A stretch of DNA of 64,000 nucleotides from Fallopia convolvulus (lineage: Eukaryota; Streptophyta; Magnoliopsida; Caryophyllales; Polygonaceae): the NCBI GenBank assembly GCA_964016875.1, contig OZ024724.1, positions 39,555,320 through 39,619,319 of the forward strand, in the 5' to 3' direction. Made by a program: the position numbers and the translations under genes. The notes beneath the pieces are model-generated. The model worked only from the letters and a program-made list of their open reading frames with translations, was not told the DNA's origin and searched no databases. Positions 33,056 to 45,600 of this stretch are shown piece after piece. Position 1 is the first letter of the stretch. Each line of letters begins with the position of its first letter.

Positions 33056-34659
33056 TGATGAGGTATTTTCAGTGGTCGTTAATACCTATCAAAGAAACCT
33101 AACTTAACCAACTCAGTAGAACGGTAAGCAAGGGTCGATCCCACATAGACTCATGTATTAATGTTATTACTTATGTGCCAAGTAATATAACTAAAGGGGG
33201 GTTTATTGATTGAAAGTCTAATCTAATATGCAAAATTGAAAACTAACTATGAATGCAAATATGATTGAGTTTAACAAATATGAGAAAAGCGTGTTCAACT
33301 AATTAGATCCATCATGATATTGCTATATTGATCATCGATTCTCTTGATACTCTTCTCACTTGAACAACCTATTGTGGATAATGATCCTACTAAGGACTAA
33401 AACCCAAACTTCATATTTAGTTGATAGAACTACCAGTCTAACAACCCTAATTATCTAACAACCTAGAAGACCTTCTAGATTCAATTAAATAACAACATGA
33501 TGATTCAAGTTATCAATAGAAACAAACATTTAGAGCAACCAGACATCTAAGTGACTTGTGAATTTATTCCCTTCTTTAATCAACTTGTCCAACCGGTACT
33601 AAATTAATTAAAGTCTACTCTTGATCGAATTAACTCCAACCGGTAATTAATCAGATTCAGTTTTAACTGGAAATTCAATTAGGTGATCAATCTAACAAAA
33701 CCCTAGTTTAGATTCAATTAAGCACAGGGAATAATTCCTACTCAAGTTTGCTGAGAATCAATTAAATCTCACAACTATAAACAAAAACATGACTTCAATA
33801 ACTAGCCAAACACAAGCGAAATTAGCAATGCATAATTGAATTAAAATCAAACTTACAAAGGTTCAAAGGTTCTTCCTTGAGAGAAAATCTTAGCCTCCAA
33901 AAGTTTGATCAAAAGTTCTTTAAAATAAACTAACATAAGGTTTATATATGTCTTCCAAATAATCCTCAAAAGATCTATCTTTAAGCTATACTCAGATATG
34001 ATATAACCCTAGGCCCGAAAATCAAGCCCAAATGTCGGTCTATGATGTCCGCGTGAAATTCCCGATTGCGCGGGATCGTATAATTGCGCGGCCGAGCAAT
34101 GTGCCATCCCGCGCAATAACCCCTCAGTTGGGATTGCTCGAGATAGGGTGCTGAATTGCGCGGTCGCGCTTTTAGCAGTCATCCGGCGCAATTGCCTCGG
34201 TTCAGCATTCAAGTGTCACTTCAGAGGCTGTTTTGACCCACTTAGAGTTGGAATTTGAACTCGGAGTAAAAATAGGAATTGTAGCTCTTTGCATTAGCTT
34301 TCCATTGATAACGAGCCTCATCCGAGCACTATAGCTCCCAAACCAAGCACTACAAGATAGAGGTGTCGAAACAAGAACTCTAATGCATAGCCCGAGTTTA
34401 AGCGTTCTTTTCACACAAGCTCTTGGGTGTTAACTCTTCTAATCTTCACTTGTATCACTCTAAGCTTCATCAAACTCCACCACAATCATCTAAGATCCAT
34501 CCCATCCATGCTTGTTTACCTAAAGATCTGTAAAACCGAACAAAACAAACGCAACTACCCGAAAACACAAGATCCTAGAAACTAAACTAAAACCAACTAA
34601 AACTTATGCAAAATAAACATAAATATGCATCCTAAACACTACCTAAATGCAATCTATCA
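33056..34659 (-). repeat. Solo LTR related to the 16591-17976 LTR, TSD GACAT
   Basis: 1604 bp, minus strand TGATAGATTGC...CCTCATCA, flanked by gacat at 33051-33055 and 34660-34664. It aligns through most of its length with the 5' LTR of the gag-protease element. The main length difference is in the GC-rich motif block (34060-34200) and the sequence just above it. No PBS or internal sequence follows, so it is a solo LTR from LTR-LTR recombination. Confidence 0.8.
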
Positions 34660-36274
34660 GACATCACATCATATTCAAATGAAGTTTCCACTCTAGGCTC
34701 TTCAAAACTTGATGAATTATCAATTTCAGCCATGCGTTGATATTCTTTGAAAAGTTCTTCCAGACTCAACTTTACTTCTTCAACCATCTTTCCCCCTTCT
34801 AAGAGACCATATGTTCCATGAAAACAATACTCCTAAAACGAGAACTTGTATCGAGGATCAAAAACAATGGCAATTGCAAGTATCAAGATATAATCATTCC
34901 AATACTTGTTGAGCTTCTCTATCATCAAATTTATTGCATTCCAATTCTCTCTCATTCATAATATCTAAAACGATACTTGGAGAGATCAAAATAATCATCA
35001 AAATAAGCATTCAATACACAACGGTATTTCACTGCCCTGTCAAGCATTATATAAGTTGAATTCCATCTCGTAGCTACATCCAACCACAATCCACTAGAAA
35101 AGGAAACCTCAGAAGATCTCTTAGCCAAATCATAAAACTTCATGAACCTTGCATCTGAACCATCAATGTATTTGATGTCTTCTCTATGTTTCACTATAGA
35201 ATCGTCAATTACTTTCAACCCATTTTGTACAATCAAATTCAATATATGAGCACAACAACGGATATGAAACTATTACCCATACATACCAAATCCTTAAGCA
35301 ATGTCACATCTTTCAACTTCTTTATCATCTTATCCATCTTCGATGCATTATCAACCGTTAAGCAAAAAACCTTCTTTTGAATATCCCAATCAAACAAAAT
35401 ATTACTAATCTCAGTTGCTAACTCATATCCACCGTGAGGGGGAGGCAAATGTCGAAAACAAAGCAACTTTCTAGTTAATTTCCAAGATTCATCAATATAA
35501 TGGGCAGTGACACACAAGAAGCCTTTTCATGTACATGCAGTCCACATATCACAAGTCAAAGAAATCCTACCAAGAAGCATTTTGAGAGCATTCTTAATTT
35601 TTCTTTTCAAATCTGCATGCCTTTCCAAACAAACCTTCTTCACCGTATTTCTTGTAATTGTGTCAACATTCTCATTTAAAAACTTAAAAATTTTCCTAAC
35701 TGATTCATGCTCAACAAACGTAAAACTCAGACCATGTCTCATAATAACATCAACAAGCAAACCATGGAAGACATTTAAATCTATATTTTTGCTAGTTGTT
35801 GAACTTTCAGATGGATTTAGTTTCAAGTACTTTGGACATTTTAGATAATGCCTTTTAAAAGTCGAAGTCCCATCATGAGGTATGTATCTATACCTTGCAA
35901 CCTTGCAATAATTGCAAATCTCGTATTCTAATCCATTCTCTTCAACCCTTGTAAAGTGATTCCAGCGTTCACTAGTTTTTTGCCGCTTTCGAGTGATTGG
36001 CACACCTACACCTCCAGCTTGTAAAGTGATTCCAGTAGCCACTACATTATCAGTGGTTGACACACCTCCATCTTCCGAAGGTTGAGATGTACTTGAATGA
36101 TCTGTGAAAATATGAAGAAATTCATGCACGACTCTTAAAGATTATGCAAATAAATTATTATTTGAGAAAAATAACAAATGGAGCATATGATTACCGCTTA
36201 CCAATCATTGGGGAAGAAGAGAGTGATTCGTTAAAACCGGGGGGTGACATCTTAGTTCCAATTGAATTTTCCAT

Positions 36275-37334
36275 ATTGCTCCCCTAAAATATGACAAATG
36301 TAAGAAAAAAGAGCAAATCCGTTGGTAGGAAATAAGCAAATTACCCACAAACACAACAAATTAGTTGAGAATATCACAACTCTAAACTCGACTTGAAATA
36401 AAAAACAGAATATTAGTTGACATGAAATCAACAAATTTCCCACAAATATCAGTAAATTATTTAAAGTAGAATCTATTTTATTGTTTAGCATAGCTATTAT
36501 TATGCAATAACACTCATATATTTGTAATAAAAAAGAATTGATCATTCAACCAGTCAACTAAAAACAATTAGATCATTCAACCAGCAATGTGCAATAATTA
36601 GATCATTCAACTAACAATGTGCAGAGTATTGTAACACATACAAAAGCAAGTACAGAAAGAACGTCTTAAGTGCAGAATTACAGTTTTAGTAAGCATCAAC
36701 CATGAGTTTGAAGGAAATCAGGATTAAGAATTATTAAAGATGGCGTGTAAATCTTTGTCTCAAGCCACTACAACAACGAAGAGTTTGAAGGAAATCAGGT
36801 TTAAGCATATTCCAAATCCAGGCATCACAAACAACCAGGGGGAGGTTTATATAAATTAGGAAAATTAGGGTTCTACAAAAAAAAGATGTTATAAGTTGGG
36901 GTTCACATAAATTGGAGATTAGGGTTTATATAAATTGGGGTTTACATAAAACAAAGAGAACCTACCTTCAGTGTACCAACAACGTAGACAAGAAGACGGA
37001 TGATACTAGGTGGAGAAACCAAACAGAACCAGGCGGAGGTGCAGGAACCAGATAGGGGCGGAGAAACCAAGCGGGAGGAACCAGGCGGTGCAGGATGACG
37101 GATCCGGTAGAGAACCAGGTGAGAGACGCTCAACCAGGACGATAGATTTTGGAGAGATGCTCAGCGGATTTTGAGAACCAGGCAAGGAAGACAACTTCTG
37201 AAAACCCCAACCCCAATTTTACTGATGTGAGCTCTAAAAAATTGAGAACCTACACTTTATTTCACTATTGTGCCAATTTCTGGAAATTGTTTTGGCTGAA
37301 ACTAATAAATGGCAAAAAAATATTGTAAAAATGA
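36275..37334 (-). other. Upstream region of the hAT transposase gene
   Basis: 36290-36960 is AT-rich and reads as a 5'-UTR intron: a donor GTAGGT follows GTACACTGAAG (minus) near 36966, and an acceptor ATTTTAG lies just before GGGAGCAATATGG near 36285. 36966-37200 is GC-richer with repeated aaccaggcgg-like units and may be the first non-coding exon. No terminal inverted repeat of the transposon was found. Confidence 0.35.
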
Positions 37335-37655
37335 GTATATAATATTGTTTTAAGACTAAAACTTGAAATCTAATTAATTATATAATATTTTTTAAGATTA
37401 TAATTAGAAATACAAATAACTATATCATTTTTTAAGACTAAAACTAGGAATCTTGTTAATTATACAGTGTTTTTTTAAGACTAAAATTAAAAATCTAAAT
37501 AATTATTAATATTTTTTTAAGACTAAAACTAGGAATCTAAATAATTATATAATATTTTTTAAGACAACTTGAAATCTAAATAATTATACAATTTTTTAAG
37601 ACTAAAATTAGAAATCTAAATAATTATATAATATTTTTTTAAGACTGAAATTAGA
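37335..37655. repeat. AT-rich minisatellite, about 42-bp period, about 7.5 copies
   Basis: Imperfect direct repeats of a unit like aattatataatattttttaa + gactaaaactaggaatctaaat. Units vary by a few bases and small indels. It lies between the hAT upstream region and the CACTA fragment. Confidence 0.75.
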
Positions 37656-37659
37656 AAAC

Positions 37660-38410
37660 ATAAGCAAATGAAATGTTGTCATTGATAGATTTGAAAATAA
37701 TAAATACTAATATAAACTAATACTATCACTATCACTAAGTAAATCAACGCCATCATCGTCATCGTCGGTGTCATCCTTAGACACAAATTCTGATTCTTGT
37801 TCATCCTTTTCTTCTTCCTCTAGGCCATCGACATTGTCGCCTTCGAAATCATTTTCATCTTTCTCTGTGTCATCATCACTGTCGCCTTCAATCATTTCTC
37901 CATTTGGATCACAAAGTTGTTGAACTTGGTGGATATGATAACTCGCATCAATTTCATGAGCATATAACTCTTCTTCTTGAAATGCAATCTCCATGGAAAT
38001 GTTCTTATTATAACTTGCATTAAATTTCCTCGCCCTCACTTTGCACACCGCGAACCAATTACGAAGGGTTCATGTTTTTTTGAACCTCTTACGATGATTT
38101 ATTTAAGCTAATTTGTATTGTGGATGAACCCTTGTGCCAACGTTAAGAGTTGGATCGAACCATTCAGAATTGAACAACACAACTCTCTTGATTGGTAATC
38201 TAGGATACTCCAACTCCAAACTTCTTTTAACCGGTCGTAAAAGTCATCATCTTACCTATAATTGGAACCTTTTATGCCCACTCCGCTATTCATTGTGCAT
38301 TTTCCTGACCTACATTACCATGCATAAAACATTTTAGTATCAATTATCCAAGAAATTACACAAACGACAAACAAGTAATCAAGAATGGTTCATTCCGACA
38401 ACATACTATT
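37660..38410 (-). pseudogene. CACTA (En/Spm) transposase fragment, DUF4216-type C-terminus
   Basis: Minus strand in two frames: about 38230-38070 reads LELEYPRLPIKRVVLFNSEW, FDPTLNVGTRVHPQYKLA, then NHRKRFKK, the DUF4216 pattern of TNP2-type CACTA transposases. Then 38048-37707 reads AVCKVRARKF..., DPNGEMIEGDSDDDTEKDEN and a strongly acidic tail. A stop and a frameshift lie between. The upstream catalytic part is missing, replaced at 38428 by LTR sequence. CACTA ends were not seen. Confidence 0.6.
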
Positions 38411-38427
38411 GAAGTGCGGATTTAACT

Positions 38428-39872
38428 CGACAACAAATAAATTTGTAGTCAAGACCCCACTGAGTATAGGGAGGTCAGGATCGTCCACGAGAAGCAAGGT
38501 TGTTTGATTACCGAACTACGAAAGCAAGAAAACAAAGCAAAACAGGAACAAACTAGGCTATGACAGCCCTCGGTACCGACCTTGTCAGGGTCGGTAACGA
38601 CGCTGTGTTTCAACTAAAACTAAGCAAACAAGACGAATCAACTGCAGGCTCGGTACTGACATGTGTGCCTCGATAACGAGTCTGTACGAATGAACACGAA
38701 AGGTAATTCAAATGCGAAAACAACTAGGATAAGGGTCACCACGACATAATCATGCATATAAACTAGTGTGAAGGATAATTATCATGCCTTTAAGATAAAG
38801 CTATCAACTTTCGTTGACCTAAACAAGCAAATCAATCAATTTTCATAAATCAATTCACTTTCTACTTAGTTTTGAATCTAAAGCTCGAAACTTTCATATC
38901 GAACAATATCAACATTCAAGATTACAACTTTCTCTTTCGATCAAACTACTTCGACTTTCGTCTAAGTATAAGCACAAAACAAGTAGATAAAGGATAAAAG
39001 GCAATCAAACATTCGACACTTTTATTCAACCATGCATAACTATGTCGAATTTCAACCCCAATCCCAGAAAAGTAAACTACTCACTCATGATTGAAACACA
39101 GCCAACTACTAGATTGAATGAAAACATTGAAATAAAAGCTTACTTGAAAATATAAAAATCTTGTCTTACAAAACACAATCATGTTTCGAACTTCGAAGAA
39201 CAATGAAGAACAATGAACTTCTGACCCTCTCTCGATCGATCGAACCGAACTTCCTGCAAACTAACGTGTTCTCTTCAAACGAACTAACTCACCCCCAAAA
39301 CTTGAACTAAAACAGGGTATTTATACCAAAAGAAACTATCTAACAATGATCCTAGAAGATAAAAACTTTCCTAACTAAAAAGATTACGAGATAAAAGATA
39401 GATTTTCTCAAAGTCGGTGTTGCCTACCAGCACAAGCCACCTCGGTAACGACCTGCACAGGGTCGATAGACTCTTGCTGAATTCCTCGAATAAAACTCTA
39501 TTGCACAGCTCGGTACCGACCCTCACATGTCGGTAATGAGCTCTCTATTTTGGATTTTTTGTACACTCTTCATAGCTTCTCTTTGGACTTCAACGGGATC
39601 TTCAAGACGTATTCTTTCTTCTTCTCTCTATGCACTTCACCATCCACCACTTGACTTCAGCTTGTTAGAAAATGCTCCCTTCTGCTCCAAAAACCTAAAA
39701 AAATACAAAAACGGAGTAACTTACATACTTTTCACAAAATATGTAAACTCATAAAAAAAAATACACAAAACTAACACTAAAACTTACTAAAATTAAACTA
39801 AACAACCTAAGAAAAACACCTAAAACAATACTCAAAACATGAACATCACTTACCAAACAACATGTCCCAATA
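38428..39872 (-). repeat. LTR of an unassigned element, copy 2
   Basis: Second copy of the LTR family at 31756-33050, with shared beginning (cgacaacaaataaatttgtagtcaagac), shared mid-blocks and a similar A-rich end (ctcaaaacatg). It carries six or so imperfect ctcggtaccgac motifs (38571-38690 and 39410-39540). No element body is attached. It is divergent from copy 1, so both are old. Confidence 0.5.
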
Positions 39873-40171
39873 ACCCGAAGTACTATACAACAAAATGAAC
39901 ACCACACCAGTAGACCCGAGTCGATTATCCGACACACACCATCGACTATATTACAAAACTACCAAAATTGGATTCACTTGCCCGAAACCCGCTCGTCAAA
40001 CTCATTTTCCACCCTCGTTATTCGGTTCAACCAACACTTCAAATCCGCTTCAACCGAAACCTATTCAATGAAACCCGATTCAACTGAAACCTGATACAAC
40101 CAAAACCCGATTTAACTGGATGGGAAAACCTAATTCAATCCGAAACCTGATTTAGTCAAAACCCGACTAAA
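39873..40171. mobile_element. CCCGA-rich hAT-like repeat, left part
   Basis: Degenerate cccgaaaccc / aacccgattcaac units like those at 28816-30066. It continues at 42123-42290 beyond the hAT element inserted at 40180, ending cagccctac, which resembles the inverted TAGGG.. end of hAT elements. Confidence 0.4.
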
Positions 40172-40179
40172 TCGCTATC

Positions 40180-42114
40180 TAGACCTGGGTCACGGTTCGG
40201 GTGAACTGGCGGGAACCGGAACCGGCGGTTCCGGTTTATGAACCGGCCGGTCCGGTTCTCCCCCGGTTTCGGTTCCGGTTTGGCCCCCCTGGAACCGCCG
40301 AATCGGCGGTTTGGAACCGGCGGTTTCCGAGGTAACAGCTATTTTTTTGAGCAAAAGCCAAAACCGCGATCGCGGCCTGAGACCTGCGGTCGCGGTTATT
40401 TCAACAGAAAGCTCGGTTTTGAGCCAAATTCAAAACCGCGACCGCTGGTCTTAGGCCACGGTCGCGGTATGGGAAACCACGATCGCGGCCCCCAAGGCCG
40501 CTGTCGCAATTTTGGTTAAAATGCCAACGACTAGTTTCCAACGGCTAGTTCAAATTTCCAACGACTCTTTGATAAATTTACCTATAAATATCCACTAAAT
40601 GATCTCATTCCCACCCACACTACCAATCTCTCTTAATCTCTCAAGTTTACAAAGTTCTCTCAATTCTCAATCTTTACTAGTTTTTACAAATTGCAATTGC
40701 TTTCCTAATTGTTCTTTTAAAAAATTAGCACAATTGTCCTTATATCTTATTGCTTAATTACATATTTGTTTACCATACTTTACTAGTTTACTCTTTTTGC
40801 TTACTTCTTTAGTTACATTTTAAGAAAATGGAAGGATTTCTTAACATTGATCAAATTTTTGGCTCACAAGAGAGTAGCCAACGTGTAGAATTTGTACCTC
40901 CTATTAACTTGTCGGAATTTACGAATCCCAATCCCGATGTGGTACAACCGAGATTGTCCACTCCCGATGAAAATGAGGGTGTGGGTGTGGATCATGGATT
41001 CGAGGAGCCTTCCGAGACGAGCGAGGTTCCATCCCTTAAATCCGAAATTTTTACAAAATATTTTCGGAAGAGAGTTTATAATCCATCTACCAAGAAATTT
41101 AAAATTAATTGTAACTATTGTACTAATGTTTACACATGGTTGTCGGGATCGGGCTATGGAACATTATCCAATCACGTGAAGAACAAGCACCCCGACAAGA
41201 TAGGCATGATGCGAGGACAATCCCAACTATCCGGGGTTGCAACTTCTTCTTCCCTTAATCCTCATCATAACCCTCATTTATTTACTTATAACCATAATGA
41301 TAGCATATAAAACCCGTAAGATGGCATTTGTGAAGTTTTTTGCTCAAAATGATATTAAAGTTTCAATTTGTAGTGATATTTGGAGTGATCATTGGCAAAA
41401 TCATTCATACATGGGCTTAACATGTCATTTTATTGATGATAATTTTAATGTGCAAAAACGTGTTTTGGCTTATAGAGTATTTGATTTTTTTTCATACCAC
41501 TTTAATGATTAGTAACATTATTCGTACTATTTTGGAAGAGTATAGACTACTTCATCCAGTTTTTTCTATCTCGTTTGACAATACATCTAACAACACCGCT
41601 TCAATACGAGAATTGGTTCTGCATTGTCAACCAATTCTTCGAGCGAAGTATTTTCATGTAAGATGTGTTTGCCATATTTTAAACCTTTGCGTCAAAGAGG
41701 GTTTAAATGTTATGTCGGGTTTAATTGCTCCTATTAGATATGTTGTTAGTTGTATGTGGGCTAGCCCCAGAACCGCCCAAGATTGGACGGCGTTTTGTAG
41801 TCAAAAAGGTGTTCCACCCCGAACATTTCCAAAAGATGTTTGGCACCGTTGGAACTCCACTTATAAACTACTTCATGCATGCATGCCTTACAAAGATCTT
41901 TTGACTTCTTTTGCGTCCATATATTTTCCCGACAATCCCATTATTTCTCAAGTATGGGATTATTGTTATAGAATCTTAGAAGTTTTGAAAATATTTCATG
42001 ATGCAACATTAACTTTTAGTCATGTTTATAAACCTTGTGCTCATTTGTTTTGTTTTGAAGCATTGAATGTGGCGGGCGGTAAATTCACTGGTTCCGGAAT
42101 CGGACCCAGGTCTA
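40180..42114 (+). mobile_element. hAT element with both ends and an 8-bp target duplication (1935 bp)
   Basis: TIRs TAGACCTGGGTC (left) and TAGACCTGGGTC read inward from the right are identical for 12 bases and similar for about 15 more. Flanks tcgctatc (40172-40179) and ccgctatc (42115-42122) differ by one base. The first 150 bases are packed with accggcggttccgg-type subterminal repeats, followed by an accgcgatcgcgg motif array (40365-40515) and a TATA-like ctataaata (40582). It holds one degenerate transposase and is inserted in a CCCGA-rich repeat. Confidence 0.8.
40828..42090 (+). pseudogene. hAT transposase, frameshifted and lacking its C-terminal domain
   Basis: N-terminal frame 40828-41310 (160 aa) with a BED zinc finger CNYCTNVYTW...HVKNKHPDK at residues about 92-121. 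A stop at 41308 is followed by a frame reading MAFVKFFAQNDIKVSICSDI and SYMGLTCHFIDDNF. After a frameshift near 41490 comes FSISFDNTSNNTASIREL, CVCHILNLCVKEGL, VWHRWNSTYKLLHACMPYKD and VLKIFHDATLTFS up to about 42070. The usual hAT dimerisation domain (ASES.FS, then EAL) is missing, because the right terminus follows directly. Non-autonomous now; it may be an internally deleted copy. Confidence 0.75.
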
Positions 42115-42122
42115 CCGCTATC

Positions 42123-42632
42123 CGAAACAACTAACCGATTTGGACCCGAAAACCCGAATCGTCAGAAAACTAAAAACCTGACCCGACCTGACCCGATCAT
42201 GCCCGATTACCCGATTACACATCATTAACTATAATAAAGACCCACCCGAAACTCAAATAACCCGTCCGACGTGCCAGCCCTACTTTTATAGATAACATGA
42301 GGAAGATACCCTCGCCTGTTCACTGAAAGAAAGGAACAATTTGAATTTTTTAAAGCAAGGAACAATTTGAATTGATAGATGATAATAAATAAGTTAAATT
42401 CTTATTTTGAAGAGTAGCTCAAATAGTGGATATGTAACCACCCTTCTTCTCGATCAATAAGGTCGAGGTTGGAGTCCAAAAATTTAGGCTCGCAAGAAAG
42501 CAAAGCTTGGCATATATGAATAGCTACTAATTATTTCTTTGTGCTGTAAATTTATGGATATTTCTTGGAGAATGCTCTGTTTGAGCAGACAAATTGTGGT
42601 TGAATGACCATGTATAGCTAGTGTGATTAGAA
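42123..42632. other. End of the CCCGA-rich repeat and spacer before the carboxypeptidase gene
   Basis: 42123-42290 is CCCGA-rich and ends cagccctac. 42300-42632 has no open frame and probably includes the 3' UTR of the minus-strand carboxypeptidase gene. Confidence 0.45.
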
Positions 42633-45600
42633 TTAGAAAGGTTTTGTAGGCAGCTTTTTGTTGGCTAAGAAATGGGTGAGCAGTTGGAGCGACTCCTTGG
42701 GCTTGAAAGTCGGAACTTGATGGCCCGCCCCTCTGATCGTCACGAACGTCAGCCCTTGATATTCAATCGTCCATCCTCCAACCTTCAACATATGTACGTT
42801 CCAATAATTAGTTAATTAATCAAGTTACGTACGTACGTACGTACAGTTTCTCTTGTTCTAGCTAGCTATTAATAATATAATGCTCCATTATATTATATGT
42901 AGCATTTATCAAATGAAATATGTTGAGGCGTCCACTCTTGTATTAATTAATACCTGAGCACGGGTGTACCAAGGCGTCCACTCTTGTATAGTTGTCAACC
43001 CTAGTTTCCTGAGTGTGTATCTTGTTGCCGTCACTGGAATTCGCCCGTCGGTATCCCCGCTGAAATTCGTAATTAACCAGTCGATTTCAATTCCGTAGGA
43101 ATAATGATCGAAATCGTGCCATAATTATATATATATTCACATGAAGTAATTAAGCGCGCAATTAGCAATATATAATATAAGTAAGGGTGTGATACCTGTA
43201 AACCCAGATGCGAAGGCCTCCGGCGATGAGTTTCTTGATGACCGGAAGCATCGAGGATGGGGCATCTTTCCAGAAAGTAATATTGTTACTACAAAAACAT
43301 ACAAGTAGACGCACGTACATATATAATTAACAATCCCGGTCAACATTTAACGAAAATCTAAGCTGCTGTAATTAATTAAGGTTGGGTTGGAATTGAAATT
43401 ACCTGCAGTGAGTCCATGCGTATGGTATTTTGGTAAGGTTGGCATGAAGCGCCGCTTGCACGTCCGCTCTGTTCAAATACGTCTCCGTGTATTGCGATGC
43501 GCACGGGTCGTATCCCGCTGGCCTCCTGTGCCAACCCTCCTAAAACGTACACATCGTGGCATTAAAATATATATTATATTATGCACACAGCTAGTAACAG
43601 CAACAACACCGTCCTAGTAGTAGTATTAGTAGTATATACAAGAGAGATCGAGACGGAACTCACGAATTGGGAGAAGGAGCGCGGTGCAGCGCCTTTGATG
43701 ACACGCAATTGGCGGTTGGTGGCAGCGGTGTGATTTAGAGTACAATCCGGGGTGTACAAGCTGTACATGTCGATGATCTTGTATATGTCAAAGTACTTGT
43801 AGAGGGCGGTCTTGCAGTTTGGAGTTTCGGATGGCTGGGAGAAGTTGCAGTCGCTCTTGATTTGGTGGTAGAGGCCGTCGGACAGCACGGCGTGGTCCCA
43901 GGCGTAGTCGATCATTCCTCTTTGGTCCATTTCATCGTCCAACAGTGCGTTCCCAATCATAAAGCCTTTGAAATGGATGCGGTCTTCCTCCTTGAAAGCC
44001 TTGTTGTTCCCATCATACACGAGCTCTGCAAGTTGAGGTACATAATGTCCTATACCAAACAAAATGCAACCAATGATCAATTACTAATTAATCTTTGATT
44101 GCTTTAGGAAATCGTACTAGTTGTTATTATATATACCTGCATAACTTTCTCCGGAAATGTAGAAGTCGTGGGTCTTGAACTGCGGGAATCTCTTGAACCA
44201 ATTCACAAGAAATTTGTACGAATCTTCGGCTATAAGATGAACACATGCACCAATTCAAATGACATGTTGTTGATCGAGTGCATTCATATATGTGTATACC
44301 TGTAATTTGATCACCAAGTTGATGGATGTCCTTGCTAGTGTTCGTGTATGAAAACCCCACACCAACAGGGGATTCCAAGAACAATAGATTAGCCGCTGCA
44401 TTGAAACGAATTGATCGAAAGTAGTGATTAATTGATTGTACCCAGTGATCAATGATCATGTTGTATTACTATATGAATGTATGAATGAATTAGGCACCTG
44501 TATTCCAACTATGTTTGTTAAGCTTGAGGGTGGGTTTGGTAGAGTTGAGAGGGAAAAACGGACCCAACTCTTCTGCTTCTCCGTACCCGATTGAGGAGCA
44601 TCCTGGCCCTGCATCACGCACCGTCCAATTAAGTTATGTACTATTATTACAACGCTTTTAATAGTATCAATAAGGAAATTAATGCATCTTGCATATGAAT
44701 GAATACATAACGTACGTTGAGATCATTTTTGTCCCAATCAATAATTTCACTCTATGCGCGCATCTTCTTACCTTGTTCAGCAAACATGTACATCTCGCTC
44801 TTAATTAATAACATGAATGGATTGACACAAAAATAGGTTGATTTTTCATTTTGGATGCAACAAGCTGGCCAACAACCCCTACCCTACCCTACCCATCATA
44901 ATTCATATCGACATAAATAGGTGGACCATGTGGGGAAACTTATACCGGTCTCTCTAAAACTATCCATTTATGCGACTAGTAAAACTTTGAATTCAAATTT
45001 GGACACGAACCATCCATGATTTTGACATCTTATATAAATATGATTGTGAGCACTTGCATATTTTTATCATACAAAATGAGGAAATTGATAGACATGATCT
45101 ACTACTGTAGGCACAAGTCGATCGATTCCACTTAAATAGGGTAAATTGAACATTAAACCTTACAATATTTTGCTTCCCCTAATCTTTATACATTTTTTTA
45201 TTGATCCTGCTCAATCTTTAAATCATTCAAAAATAGATCTATCAACGAATACGCACTTTCAGTCGTGGGCCTTTTTCTATGAAATTTTGATCACCGATCA
45301 GAATGAAGAAAGAATCATGGTTAATTATAACATTCCAATAGTTAAGGAGTAATTAAAAAAAAAGTATAAATTTAGGGGCCTAATTGGAATGACTTATATA
45401 GGAAGAGACAAATAAAAAAGATATTTATGAAATTAAAGGACCATTGATGTAACCTAATCCAAACCAAAACTACTTCTAACAACAAAGAAACAAATGAATA
45501 AACAGTAGAAGGGAATGTCGGTGGCATGGAAGAAGCGAGATTTAAAGCCTGCAAACAAAGCAACTCTTTGTACATACCTCCATTGAGCCAGAGGAGGAGA

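Larger units (their letters stand above)
30700..36274 (-). pseudogene. hAT transposase gene (BED zinc finger, RICESLEEPER-like) interrupted by three insertions
   Basis: Minus strand. Exon 1 is 36274-36202 (MENSIGTKMSPPG...) and an intron follows to 36102. Exon 2 carries a BED finger at about 35910-35820 (CNYCKVARYRYI, HYLKC), then NVFHGLLVDVIMRHGLSF and TCDMWTA. An in-frame TGA is near 35527; a frameshift near 35275 interrupts the VCMG...CAHILNL-type region. ATRWNSTYIMLDRA is near 35050. The dimerisation domain is at 31525-31343 (VLDYWKVHYTEY, ASESTFSIGGRII, LKDQNVEALVTA) and resumes beyond Cassandra as AQNWLIG at about 30835-30810. Insertions: LTR 33056-34659, LTR 31756-33050, Cassandra 30836-31342. 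Together they leave it dead. The 5' UTR probably has its own intron (donor near 36966, acceptor near 36285). Confidence 0.8.

Noticed and set aside
37707..38048. Stand-alone acidic host protein
   Set aside because: The sequence just upstream on the same strand reads as the DUF4216 part of a CACTA transposase, so this is its C-terminal tail.
40238..40519. 93-aa plus-strand frame rich in Arg/Gly/Pro
   Set aside because: It is a translation of the subterminal accggcgg repeats of the hAT element, not a gene.
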